In this document: one piece after another, positions 1-7,443 of the stretch | Layout: every line of letters starts with the position of its first letter | Numbering within the stretch: the first letter of the stretch is position 1 | Source: Methanolobus sp. UBA474 | GTDB taxonomy: Archaea; Halobacteriota; Methanosarcinia; Methanosarcinales; Methanosarcinaceae | Direction of reading: 5' to 3' | Length of the DNA stretch: 21,621 bases | Assembly (NCBI GenBank): GCA_002501695.1 | Contig: DANZ01000074.1 | Location: forward strand, 1 to 21,621 | The notes under the pieces: model-generated | What the model was told of the DNA's origin: nothing | Databases searched by the model: none | What the model saw: only the letters and a program-made list of their open reading frames with translations | Translations under genes and position numbers: made by a program

Positions 1-1185
1 AGCATCAGTGCGCCTTCTTTTTTCCTTTATGCCGATCAGATCTATACCAAGGTCCTTGGGAGAACTATCCCTTTCGTGTGCCAGAAGCATCATAATGGAT
101 GCCTTGCTGAGCTCACTTATAGAACCCCGTGCCTTATTGCTGAACTCCGGCGTGAAAAGTATGCTTGCACCTACATCAGCACCGATGCCGCAAAGCATTG
201 CATTGGCACCTGCGGAATCCGCATCAAGGAGTTCCGTCACATTACCGGCCCCAAAGAAGACCGGGATATCAGGATAAAGGTCATGGAACTGGCCATACCG
301 GACAATGGAGCCTGTGATGCCGTGCCCTATCGGATCAAGCACAGGATCGGCGATTATCTTTTCAATACCTGCCAAACGTGCAGCATCGATGTTCCTTACA
401 AGGCTTTCAATGCCCTCACCAGGGTCCGGGATCACTACAGCCGGCACACCGGATGCAGCAACATGAGGGCCAAGGATATCAATATTGCTGCCGTCCAGGC
501 TGAGTAGCATATCCACGCCGGTCTCAAGGGCCTGTGCAAGAAGTTCAGGGTCCAGCGTGTCTATACTGAGAGGGACGGACGTAGCGGACCGGGCAACCCT
601 GATGGCGCGTTCAACATCAACAGGCGTAGCATGAAGGGAAGCCCCAAGATCGATGATATCGGCTCCTTTTGCGACAAACGACCTGATTCTCCCCGCAAGT
701 GCATCACTCTGCATACCTGTGGCATCGACCACTTCCGCCATGACCTTCATGCGGCTTCTTCCGCCAAGTTTCATGCTCCCAAGCATCATAGCAGGTACGG
801 ACTTTTCTTCAAGCTCGCGGGCTTTCCCCAGGGCCATCTCCCGCCTTACATCAATAAGCAGCTCACATGCAGGGACTTTAGTTGAGAATTCTATCCTGCC
901 GGCAAAGGGAAGCACATACCCCAGATCATAAGCATGTTTCGGGCCAAGGCGGATCTTGCAGCCTAGCCGGGCTGCAGCTTTTGAAAAATCTCCAGAACAG
1001 AGACCTGGTATAAAGATAATGTCATGATCGAACCGGGGTATCTGCTTCTCAATAGCAGCCAGCAGCTTGCCTGGAGTAATGAAAGCCGCTATCTTGGTAT
1101 CAGCAACGATCACATCGGCATTCGTCCCTGCAGAGCTCCTTACAACCCTTTCCGCCAGATGGCCCGTGGCAACAAGTATCTTCAT
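1..1185 (-). CDS. Dihydropteroate synthase-like protein, 3' end beyond window
   Basis: The frame is open from an ATG at 1185 to the left edge (395 codons), so the C-terminus is missing. Residues 1-145 form an N-terminal domain starting MKILVATGHLAERVV. From about 146 (MKVMAEVVDATGM) the sequence reads as a DHPS-type pterin-binding TIM barrel, with GADIIDLGAS, PLSIDT, IADPVLDPIGHG and FFGAGNVTELLDADS in the expected order. This two-domain layout matches the archaeal dihydropteroate-synthase-related family (MJ0107/TIGR00284 type, recalled), usually about 500 residues. In methanogens these proteins are linked to tetrahydromethanopterin/sarcinapterin synthesis rather than folate; the exact reaction here is inferred. 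ftsZ lies upstream on the same strand, but the 100-nt gap contains a T-run, so this gene probably has its own promoter. The Shine-Dalgarno sequence is weak. Confidence 0.85.
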   Translation of the reverse strand, partial: MKILVATGHLAERVVRSSAGTNADVIVADTKIAAFITPGKLLAAIEKQIPRFDHDIIFIPGLCSGDFSKAAARLGCKIRLGPKHAYDLGYVLPFAGRIEFSTKVPACELLIDVRREMALGKARELEEKSVPAMMLGSMKLGGRSRMKVMAEVVDATGMQSDALAGRIRSFVAKGADIIDLGASLHATPVDVERAIRVARSATSVPLSIDTLDPELLAQALETGVDMLLSLDGSNIDILGPHVAASGVPAVVIPDPGEGIESLVRNIDAARLAGIEKIIADPVLDPIGHGITGSIVRYGQFHDLYPDIPVFFGAGNVTELLDADSAGANAMLCGIGADVGASILFTPEFSNKARGSISELSKASIMMLLAHERDSSPKDLGIDLIGIKEKRRRTDA

Positions 1186-1226
1186 GTTCCCAAATAGTAA
1201 TGCTACCTGATAAGAATATCTTTGTT

Positions 1227-1233
1227 AAAAAAA
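1227..1233 (-). terminator. T-run terminator after ftsZ
   Basis: Seven consecutive A on the plus strand read as T7 on the ftsZ strand, 53 nt past the ftsZ stop. Archaeal RNA polymerase terminates at such U-rich tracts without needing a hairpin. No strong stem precedes it. Confidence 0.45.
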
Positions 1234-1285
1234 GTTGCATGACCGGGCCAGAATGGCACCGGCTGCAGATGTGATCCATGCTGTT

Positions 1286-2470
1286 TTAGTGGATTATATC
1301 GATTATTGATCCACCGGCATTCCTGGAACTGACCGGCTCAACGAGTGTGCGCCTGGACTTGTTGACAGGAGTTGCCGCATGCCTGTATGATCGGGGAGCT
1401 TCCGGGACCATGCTGGCTGCTCTTGACTCATACTGCGGACCAAGCACCTGTGCAGACTGGACACCTGTCATAATAGCCATTACACGCACTTTACCTTCAT
1501 ACTCATTGCTGATGCGTGCTCCCCATATGACGTTTGCACTGGGTGACAGTTCGTAGGTGAGTGATGCAGCGATCTCTTCGGCTTCCTTGAGGCTCAGGTC
1601 AGGACCGCCTGTTATGTGCACAAGGCTTCCTGTTGCACCCCTGTAGTCCACATCAAGGAGTGGGTGGTTCAGCGCCGCACGCACGACATCGTCGCTCTTG
1701 TCCTGGTTCTTGCTCTCGCCCACAAGCATGACTGCAACTCCGCCGCAGCTCATGATAGCACGGATATCCGCATAGTCAAGGTTGATGAGCGATGGCTTTG
1801 TGATGGTCTCGGTTATACCCTTCACTGTCTCTGAGATCAGCTGGTCCATTACTGAGAAAGCCTGGTCTATCGGCAGGTTCGGGACATACTCCAGAAGCCT
1901 GTTATTGTCAAGTACGATAACGGTATCTGCTGCACGACGGAACTCCTCAAGGCCCTCTTCTGCCTTGACAGCCCTTGCTCTCTCTACCCTGAACGGGCTT
2001 GAGACCATACCTACAACGATAGCTCCCTGTTCCTTGGCAATTTCGGCAATGACAGGAGCAACACCCGTACCCGTTCCTCCTCCCATACCGGCTGTAATGA
2101 ATACAAGGTCCGCATTCTTGAAGACCTCTTCAAGGGTGCCGCGCGCAAGTTCTGCTGCTTTGGCCCCTATCTCGGGGTAACCTCCGGCACCAAGACCCCG
2201 GGTAAGTGTCTTTCCCACGAGGATCTTCTTGTCCGCCCGGATGATATCAAGGTGCTGCTTATCAGTATTGATAGCAATTGTCTCGGCACCTTCTATCCCG
2301 ATGTTATAAAGTCTGTTGATCGTGTTGTTACCTGCGCCGCCACAGCCTACGATTAAGATCCTCGGCTGTCCGAACATATCGAACTGATCATCCACTGCGA
2401 TCGTCTGGCGGTACTCTTTTTCCTTTTCTGTGTGTTTTAATGCTTCCTGGACTATCGATTGCACATTCAT
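1286..2470 (-). CDS. ftsZ: Cell division GTPase FtsZ (FtsZ2-type)
   Basis: This tubulin-like GTPase polymerises into the division ring. The 394-residue protein has VGCGGAGNNT (41-50), the tubulin signature GGGTGTG (130-136) within ITAGMGGGTGTG, the guanine-contact segment DNNRLL (188-193) and the T7 loop NLDYAD (230-235) that activates GTP hydrolysis in the neighbouring subunit. All key residues are present. AGMGGGTGTG, DNNRLL, ITGGPDLSL and GARI favour the archaeal FtsZ2 class over FtsZ1 (recalled consensus). Residues 1-30 are a charged N-terminal extension and about 345-390 a low-complexity linker, ending in SIIDIIH, a plausible partner-binding tail. The ATG is preceded almost directly by GAGGGG. 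It is divergent from the S2P-like protease gene across a 495-bp spacer. Confidence 0.95.
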   Translation of the reverse strand: MNVQSIVQEALKHTEKEKEYRQTIAVDDQFDMFGQPRILIVGCGGAGNNTINRLYNIGIEGAETIAINTDKQHLDIIRADKKILVGKTLTRGLGAGGYPEIGAKAAELARGTLEEVFKNADLVFITAGMGGGTGTGVAPVIAEIAKEQGAIVVGMVSSPFRVERARAVKAEEGLEEFRRAADTVIVLDNNRLLEYVPNLPIDQAFSVMDQLISETVKGITETITKPSLINLDYADIRAIMSCGGVAVMLVGESKNQDKSDDVVRAALNHPLLDVDYRGATGSLVHITGGPDLSLKEAEEIAASLTYELSPSANVIWGARISNEYEGKVRVMAIMTGVQSAQVLGPQYESRAASMVPEAPRSYRHAATPVNKSRRTLVEPVSSRNAGGSIIDIIH

Positions 2471-2506
2471 CCCCTCACGGATATGTTACATTTCGGTATA
2501 GTATAC

Positions 2507-2513
2507 GATTTAT
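2507..2513 (-). promoter_or_regulatory. Candidate TATA box of ftsZ
   Basis: The minus strand reads ATAAATC here, about 40 nt upstream of the ftsZ ATG, which would place the transcript start near 2484 with a short leader carrying the GAGGGG ribosome-binding site. A second candidate, TATACTATACC (2496-2506 on the plus strand), overlaps it. Confidence 0.35.
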
Positions 2514-2660
2514 GTTATTGCTCGTTTATGCTCAAACAATTCATCAACGTCTATCAACGTTTCATAGTTCTGTGATTGCTATATTTCATTCCTTGTTTTT
2601 ATACTTATGCTTTTATGCAAGTAAATTATGCACACAAGTGAAATATGACCAGAGAGATCG

Positions 2661-2696
2661 GTTTGTAAACACAACTTTGCTCAGTGTTGTGAACAC
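2661..2696. repeat. Paired short palindromes, possible operator
   Basis: GTTTGTAAAC (2661-2670) is palindromic with a 2-nt centre, and GTGTT-GTG-AACAC (2684-2696) is a 5-bp inverted repeat with a 3-nt centre. The two resemble each other, with centres about 24 bp apart. The segment between also offers CACAAC (2670-2675) pairing with GTTGTG (2686-2691). The layout suits a dimeric regulator binding twice, but nothing identifies that regulator. Confidence 0.3.
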
Positions 2697-2920
2697 GGGA
2701 CCATGATACGAGACAAACATAGATTGTCAGATATTTAAAAATAGTTATATATAAGCGTATCTAAGCAGCTTTTCACAGAGACATAACACATATAAAGCGG
2801 CGAGCTATAGCAGGTATAGTATATGTATACGTGCCCTTATATTCTTCCACCTCAGAAAAGGAACTCAATGGAAGAAATATCCTTTACGCAGGAACCGACT
2901 GACAATCAAAAACCTAGAAC

Positions 2921-2929
2921 CTTAAATAC
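2921..2929 (+). promoter_or_regulatory. Candidate TATA box of the protease operon
   Basis: CTTAAATAC is a good archaeal TATA box. The predicted transcript start, about 26 nt downstream of its centre, falls near 2951, giving a leader of about 15 nt that still carries GGGAGAG before the TTG start at 2966. Confidence 0.5.
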
Positions 2930-2965
2930 AAGATCCATAATCCAAACCTGAACGGGAGAGTTTTT

Positions 2966-4711
2966 TTGAACACCACCATCGCACTTACAGTCTTTTTGCT
3001 GTACTGGTTATTTGTTATAGTCCTTAAAAAGAAAGGGATACTGGAAAAATACAATATCAGCACATACGGACCTGTCCTGATGATAAGGACAACCAGAGGG
3101 CTTGATCTCCTCGACAAGCTTGCCAGACCCAGAAAAGCCTGGAGACTATATGCCGATATCGGCATCAGACTCATGTTCATCGGTATGATAGCGATGTTCC
3201 TTATAGTCATACTCTCTGATATTGCACTGCTCAATTCCGTGGGCACCAATACTGTTCCGGAACCCGGGAAGTTCAATGAGGCAAGGAACATCTTCCTGAT
3301 ACCTGGGATCAATGAGTTCATACCACTCACATGGGGAGTCATTGCACTCATAGTCACACTGGTGGTCCATGAATTCTCACATGCCATACTCTGCAGGGTT
3401 GAGAACATCCGTGTCAAGTCCATGGGAATTCTGCTTGCTGTCGTGCCTATCGGTGGATTTGCCGAGCCTGACGAGAAGGAGCTTTTCGGAAAGGAGGAAG
3501 AGGAAGAGAATGACACACCTGACCCTTACGGCGACCGCCGGCTCGGTATCAGGATAAATGACGATGAGCCTGTGAAAGTGAAAGCTGCTCCGGAAAGAAT
3601 GGCTACCCGCACACAGAGAGCACGCATTCTGGCAGCCGGAGTAATGGCAAACTTTGTAGTGACGCTGATAGCATTCTCTTTGCTGTTCGGTCCTGTGCTT
3701 GGTGCCATCTCACCTCTTGGCAATACTATGATAGTTGACGTGGATGGGGATTCTGCAGCCTATGCTGCGGGCCTGAGGCAGGGAATGGTCATCACACAGC
3801 TTGATGAGACCGATATAAATGACGTCAGTGAGATGATGACATACCTGAGCTCTGTTGATACAGGGTCCACTGTCCGGGTCCATGCTGCAACCGACAGGGT
3901 CGTCTCCGTCTATGAAGCAGAGGTATCGGAGATCGAACCTGATAATAACGGCGTCCTTGTGGAGGGCGTCATAGAAGGTTCACCCGCAGAGGCAGCAGGG
4001 TTTGAGCAGGACATGCATATAACAAGCATGGACGGCCAGGCGATACGAACGGTCTCTGATTTCATGAGCTTCATGAACACTACAACCTCCGGCCAGACAA
4101 TAGTGGTCGAGGTCGTCAGTAATGTGGATGGCACGCAGGATACTGCCAGAGAACTGACCGTACAGCTGGCAGCACATCCTGATGAGAACACTGACAAAGG
4201 CTTTATGGGAATTTACACCGGAGGAGCCGGACATGTGGAAACGTCCCTTGGGTTCTCAGTCGGCGAGTTCCCTGCACGCGAATACATGGACCTCCTCAGA
4301 GGAATACCGGGTATGCTGACAGGACCCGTAGGCTGGGTAATCCTTCTTGGACTCCCGATAATCGGATTTTCCGGCGAAGGATTCCCCGGATTTAGCGGTA
4401 CACTGGCACAGTTCTACGAGCCTGTAGGCTGGGCTGAACCTCTTGGCATCGGCCTTTTCTGGATAGCCAATGCCCTGCTGTGGATAGGATGGCTCAACTT
4501 CTATGTAGGCCTGTTCAACTGCCTGCCTGCGGTCCCCCTTGACGGGGGACACGTTTTCAGGGACTACCTGCATGCAGCCGTCTATCGCATCACAAAGAAC
4601 GAGAACAAAGCTGAGCGCCTGTCAGCCGCCATAACCGCCACGTTTGCACTGCTGATACTCATGTCCTTTATACTGATGATATTCGGACCATATATGGTAC
4701 ATGGGTTCTGA
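2966..4711 (+). CDS. Site-2 protease-like (M50) membrane metallopeptidase with two PDZ domains
   Basis: An intramembrane zinc metalloprotease of the S2P/RseP type, 581 residues. The N-terminus begins with a membrane helix (about 4-21), followed by helices at about 66-92 and 118-140. The zinc motif HEFSH is at 135-139, with the catalytic Glu at 136. The third ligand lies in the family motif PLDGGH (Asp526). Two PDZ-like modules lie between the catalytic halves, at about 250-330 (GDSAAYAAGLRQGMVI) and 330-410 (GSPAEAAGFEQDMHI). An acidic soluble loop (about 172-190) follows the zinc motif. Translation starts at TTG: GGGAGAG (2954-2960) stands 5 nt before it, and no ATG lies near the first helix. 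Such proteases cut transmembrane anti-sigma factors, signal peptides or membrane regulators; the substrate here is unknown. It leads a plus-strand cluster with the K+ channel genes, 66 nt upstream. Confidence 0.88.
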   Translation: MNTTIALTVFLLYWLFVIVLKKKGILEKYNISTYGPVLMIRTTRGLDLLDKLARPRKAWRLYADIGIRLMFIGMIAMFLIVILSDIALLNSVGTNTVPEPGKFNEARNIFLIPGINEFIPLTWGVIALIVTLVVHEFSHAILCRVENIRVKSMGILLAVVPIGGFAEPDEKELFGKEEEEENDTPDPYGDRRLGIRINDDEPVKVKAAPERMATRTQRARILAAGVMANFVVTLIAFSLLFGPVLGAISPLGNTMIVDVDGDSAAYAAGLRQGMVITQLDETDINDVSEMMTYLSSVDTGSTVRVHAATDRVVSVYEAEVSEIEPDNNGVLVEGVIEGSPAEAAGFEQDMHITSMDGQAIRTVSDFMSFMNTTTSGQTIVVEVVSNVDGTQDTARELTVQLAAHPDENTDKGFMGIYTGGAGHVETSLGFSVGEFPAREYMDLLRGIPGMLTGPVGWVILLGLPIIGFSGEGFPGFSGTLAQFYEPVGWAEPLGIGLFWIANALLWIGWLNFYVGLFNCLPAVPLDGGHVFRDYLHAAVYRITKNENKAERLSAAITATFALLILMSFILMIFGPYMVHGF

Positions 4712-4777
4712 AGAGGAGAGAGCGGTTTGGCAGTAACAGGAACGCACTGAGAGAATGTAGTTCGAAGGACCGATATT

Positions 4778-5788
4778 ATGCAAAAGAAGATCTGGTACAG
4801 AACGATCCTGAGGTCCTTTGTACTTACATTCATCGTGGTGCTCTTCTACCTCTTTATTTTCATTCACATCATGCAGTATGAGCAACAGTACGATCATGCA
4901 AACCTTGTTGATGGCACTTACTGGGTAATGACCACTATTACCACCGTGGGATACGGAGATATAGTTTTCACATCATCTGCAGGAAAGTTCTTTTCCATAG
5001 TGGTGCAACTCTCAGGCATCCCTGTTGTTTTCGGACTGCTTTTCAACCTTCTGATATCCCCTTTGCTCGAAAAGAACATCCGTCCGAGTATGCCGGTAAA
5101 AAGTCCCCAGAATTCTTCAGATCATATCATTATCTGCGGATATAACAGCCTTATTGAGACCCTTGTTGAAGAGCTCAGAGAGAACAGGGTCCCCTATGTG
5201 GTCATTGAAGAGGAGGAGAACGCTGTAAAAGATCTCCTGAATAACAGCATCGATGCTGTGCAGGGCAATCTCTCCGATGAGCAAACCTTCAGGAATGTGC
5301 GTGTTGAAAAAGCGAGCTTTGTCATTGTAAATCGTTCCGATGAGATGAATGCAAACATCATCCTGACGGTACGCACCATCAGTGACGTTAATATCATTGC
5401 TATAGTCGAGGACACATCGAATAAGAAATATATGAAATATGCCGGCGCTACGAGCGTGATCTCACCAAAGGAGCTTTTTGGAAGGTTCATCGCCCGAAAA
5501 GCTGCAGACCCCTTCCTGAGAAGGCTTACGGGTGCCACCGAGTTTTTTGAAGGTGTCAGTATTGTGGAGCTTCCCATATACCCTAAAAGCCCTCTTCAGG
5601 GTAAGACCATAATGGAAGCGGCGATACGTAGCAGGACAGGGGCCAGTGTGGTGGGAATGTGGAAAAGCGGGGTCCTTTCCTTTGACGTGGGCCCTGATGA
5701 TGTCATAAAGGACAGTTCCGTGCTCCTGGCCGTAGGTACCGCCAGCCAGTTGTCAGAGCTTAGAAACCTTACTCAGCAGACCCGGTGA
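4778..5788 (+). CDS. Two-helix potassium channel with RCK domain (MthK-like)
   Basis: A tetrameric K+ channel gated by a cytoplasmic RCK ring, 336 residues. Membrane helix 1 spans about 11-32. The pore loop carries the complete K+ selectivity filter TTVGYGD (55-61), and helix 2 spans about 68-92. The RCK-N Rossmann fold begins at DHIIICGY (115-122), and an RCK-C (TrkA-C) domain follows from about 258 to the end. The usual nucleotide-binding GxGxxG is altered: CGYNSLIE stands in its place, as in many ligand-gated channels that do not bind NAD. Met105 lies between helix 2 and the RCK domain, close to the internal start Met107 of MthK that makes free RCK subunits (recalled). The ATG at 4778 has AAGGA 8 nt upstream. 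The stop overlaps the next gene's initiation region, so the two are probably translated together. Confidence 0.9.
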   Translation: MQKKIWYRTILRSFVLTFIVVLFYLFIFIHIMQYEQQYDHANLVDGTYWVMTTITTVGYGDIVFTSSAGKFFSIVVQLSGIPVVFGLLFNLLISPLLEKNIRPSMPVKSPQNSSDHIIICGYNSLIETLVEELRENRVPYVVIEEEENAVKDLLNNSIDAVQGNLSDEQTFRNVRVEKASFVIVNRSDEMNANIILTVRTISDVNIIAIVEDTSNKKYMKYAGATSVISPKELFGRFIARKAADPFLRRLTGATEFFEGVSIVELPIYPKSPLQGKTIMEAAIRSRTGASVVGMWKSGVLSFDVGPDDVIKDSSVLLAVGTASQLSELRNLTQQTR

Positions 5789-5793
5789 TATCC

Positions 5794-6480
5794 ATGATAG
5801 CAAAAGAGGACGGACACCTGATAATACTGGGATGCGGAGATGTCGGGAAATATGTGGTCCAGACGCTTCAGCATTCCGGCCTGAAGTTCATTGCCGTTGA
5901 TTCGGATCCAAAGGCCTTTGATAATGCCGGCTATGAATATGTGATCGGCAATGCCACCGATGAAGATGTGCTTAAGCAGGCAGGTATTGAGACAGCCTCA
6001 ACGATCATTGTTGCCTTGAACACCGATACGGATGTGATCTTTGCAACTCTCATAGCAAGGGGCCTGAACCCTAAATCAACCATTCTTGCACGTGCAAATT
6101 CATACAGGTCCATCGACAAGGTGTATAAAGCAGGAGCAGATTATGTTGCGGCCCTTTCCATCGTCGCCGGACAGATACTTGCAAAGATGACCTCACGTTG
6201 TCTTGAAACGTCCTGCAGGAGAATGGACGAGGATATAATGCTTTATGAAGGCATTGACATAGAGAAGCACACTGTCACCAATGAGGCCGATATCGTTAAC
6301 AGAGCTGTGGCAGATATAGGGTTAAGGGAGAGGTTTGGGTGCACGCTCATAGGGATAGAGAGAGAAGGGAAGATAATTACCGACATACTTCCATCGACTG
6401 TCATATTGAGAGATGATATAATTGCAGTAGTCGGTACAAAACAGGAGATCAGCCTTTTTAAAGATAAGTACGTTAAGTGA
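5794..6480 (+). CDS. Stand-alone RCK/TrkA-type nucleotide-binding regulator
   Basis: A soluble regulatory subunit made of an RCK-N and an RCK-C domain, 228 residues from ATG 5794. The Rossmann motif GCGDVG (14-19) is intact, followed by an acidic end of strand 2 (AVDSDP), so NAD(H) or another nucleotide can plausibly bind, unlike in the preceding channel. The RCK-C part runs from about residue 150 to the end. A GTG at 5785 would add three residues, but GGTGAT (5784-5789) is a good Shine-Dalgarno match for ATG 5794. That site contains the stop of the channel gene, which implies translational coupling. Such proteins regulate Trk/Ktr transporters or channels. No Trk membrane subunit is in the window, so the neighbouring channel is the natural partner (inference). 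Confidence 0.85.
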   Translation: MIAKEDGHLIILGCGDVGKYVVQTLQHSGLKFIAVDSDPKAFDNAGYEYVIGNATDEDVLKQAGIETASTIIVALNTDTDVIFATLIARGLNPKSTILARANSYRSIDKVYKAGADYVAALSIVAGQILAKMTSRCLETSCRRMDEDIMLYEGIDIEKHTVTNEADIVNRAVADIGLRERFGCTLIGIEREGKIITDILPSTVILRDDIIAVVGTKQEISLFKDKYVK

Positions 6481-6524
6481 GTCCGGATAATTACAATGTG
6501 TATTGCAGGATGGAAGATCTACAA

Positions 6525-7274
6525 ATGGAAAATATACTTATCATTATCATTGTTTTCCTGACCTCTATCCTGTTCTCCATGCTCGGGGTTGGAGGAGCCA
6601 TTTTCTATGTGCCGTTCTTGTACGGGACAGGAATGGAGATCCTAAGCGCGATTACAACCGCCTTGTTGCTAAATATTATAACTTCCGGTTCAGCAGCGAT
6701 GCTGTACCTGAGGAAGAAAATGGTGGACTTGCAGGCTGCAGTGCCTTTGATAATCTTTGCTGCTATCGGGACACAGATAGGAGGATATCTTGCAAGACTT
6801 ACTCCTGTGAACGTACTGCTCCTGCTATTCAGCATCCAGATGATCCTGGTCGGGACGGAGATGCTATTTGCCAGACTTGAAAAGTTCTATGCTGGAAAGG
6901 AACTTTCAGGCCGGAATAAAAAGTATCTTATAATAATAGGAGGATTTGTGATAGGCATCCTCTCCGGCCTGCTGGGGGTAGGCGGTGGCTCTTTTGTAGT
7001 ACCGATGCTCATAATTCTCGGATATGGGGTCAAACGCGCCGCTGCAACTTCCGGGTTCATAGTGGTCTTTGCATCACTTTCCGCTTTCCTTGCGCACGTA
7101 TGGACATGGGAGCCTGATATCACGCTGGTGCTCTACGTAGGCGTGGCTTCTTTTATTGGTGCGCAGATAGGATCAAGATTGATGTACAGCAGGATAAAGG
7201 CCGGGACCCTTAGGAAGATGCTTGGTGTCCTGCTGCTGATAATGGCAGCAAGGATACTGGCAGGACTCTTTTGA
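6525..7274 (+). CDS. TauE/SafE (DUF81) family membrane permease
   Basis: A hydrophobic protein of about 249 residues with the internal duplication typical of the TauE/SafE family: MLGVGGAIFYVPFL near the start and LLGVGGGSFVVPML in the second half, each followed by helices. Members export or import sulfur-containing or organic anions such as sulfite or sulfoacetate; the substrate cannot be read from sequence. Start choice: a GTG at 6477 overlaps the previous stop but lacks a ribosome-binding site and adds a polar stretch. ATG 6525 has GGAAG 8 nt upstream, puts the first membrane helix right at the N-terminus and gives the usual family length. ATG 6510 is also possible. It is probably the last gene of the operon starting at 2966; a tRNA gene with its own promoter follows. 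Confidence 0.85.
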   Translation: MENILIIIIVFLTSILFSMLGVGGAIFYVPFLYGTGMEILSAITTALLLNIITSGSAAMLYLRKKMVDLQAAVPLIIFAAIGTQIGGYLARLTPVNVLLLLFSIQMILVGTEMLFARLEKFYAGKELSGRNKKYLIIIGGFVIGILSGLLGVGGGSFVVPMLIILGYGVKRAAATSGFIVVFASLSAFLAHVWTWEPDITLVLYVGVASFIGAQIGSRLMYSRIKAGTLRKMLGVLLLIMAARILAGLF

Positions 7275-7282
7275 TAGAAACC

Positions 7283-7289
7283 TTTAATA
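7283..7289 (+). promoter_or_regulatory. TATA box of the tRNA-Arg gene
   Basis: TTTAATA is centred about 32 nt upstream of the mature tRNA 5' end, a normal archaeal box A spacing for a stable RNA gene. Confidence 0.5.
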
Positions 7290-7317
7290 CAGTCCGTATC
7301 AATCAGTACTTCCCTGT

Positions 7318-7415
7318 GGGCTCGTAGGGTAGCCAGGATATCCTAATGGGCTTCGAAGAGGCTTTATTTACCCCGAAGACACCCATTGACCCGCGTTCGA
7401 ATCGCGGCGGGCCCG
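7318..7415 (+). tRNA. tRNA-Arg (anticodon TCG) with a 24-nt anticodon-loop intron
   Basis: The acceptor stem GGGCTCG (7318-7324) pairs with CGGGCCC (7408-7414), allowing G-U pairs, and the discriminator is G7415. D arm at 7327-7344 with AGCCAGGATA loop; anticodon stem ATGGG (7346-7350) with CCCAT (7382-7386). The spliced anticodon loop is CTTCGAA, anticodon TCG at 7353-7355. T arm CCGCG-TTCGAAT-CGCGG (7391-7407). The spliced length is 74 nt; CCA is not encoded. The identity rests on the anticodon loop and G73, and the overall shape resembles archaeal tRNA-Arg(UCG). The D stem has one T-T mismatch at its inner end. The T-rich stretch immediately after is the terminator. Confidence 0.9.
7357..7380 (+). 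other. tRNA intron at canonical position 37/38
   Basis: The 24-nt insert lies after A37 of the anticodon loop. A bulge-helix-bulge can be drawn: central helix CTTC (7351-7354) with GAAG (7375-7378), 5' bulge GA^A and 3' bulge AC^A, each cut after its second base. This leaves CTTCGA joined to A-CCCAT. The inner intron helix is weak (GAGG against CCCC with one mismatch), so it is a relaxed substrate for the archaeal splicing endonuclease. Confidence 0.8.
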
Positions 7416-7429
7416 TTTTGTTCGTTTTT
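7416..7429 (+). terminator. T-rich terminator of tRNA-Arg
   Basis: Two T runs (T4 and T5) follow the discriminator base directly and end just before the 3' end of the convergent pheT gene. Confidence 0.6.
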
Positions 7430-7443
7430 GGAAGGACTTCCAG

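Larger units (their letters stand above)
2471..2965. other. Divergent intergenic region between ftsZ and protease gene
   Basis: A 495-bp AT-rich spacer without a convincing gene. It holds promoter-like TATA sequences for ftsZ (minus) and the protease gene (plus), a direct repeat of ATCAACGT at 2543-2550 and 2553-2560 (one helical turn apart), and two short palindromes at 2661-2670 and 2684-2696. A 27-codon ORF at 2868-2951 is present but overlaps the likely plus-strand promoter. The middle part is long enough for a small RNA, but I see no structure that identifies one. Confidence 0.5.

Noticed and set aside
2868..2951. A 27-codon ORF with AAGGA before its ATG, upstream of the protease gene.
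   Set aside because: It overlaps the likely TATA box and transcript start of the protease gene, and its composition shows no coding character.
2914..3516. A 200-codon minus-strand frame opposite the start of the protease gene.
   Set aside because: The Ser-rich product is a typical shadow of acidic, hydrophobic coding sequence on the other strand.
6477..6524. A GTG start for the TauE/SafE protein overlapping the previous stop.
   Set aside because: It has no ribosome-binding site and adds a polar segment before the first membrane helix; ATG 6525 fits better.
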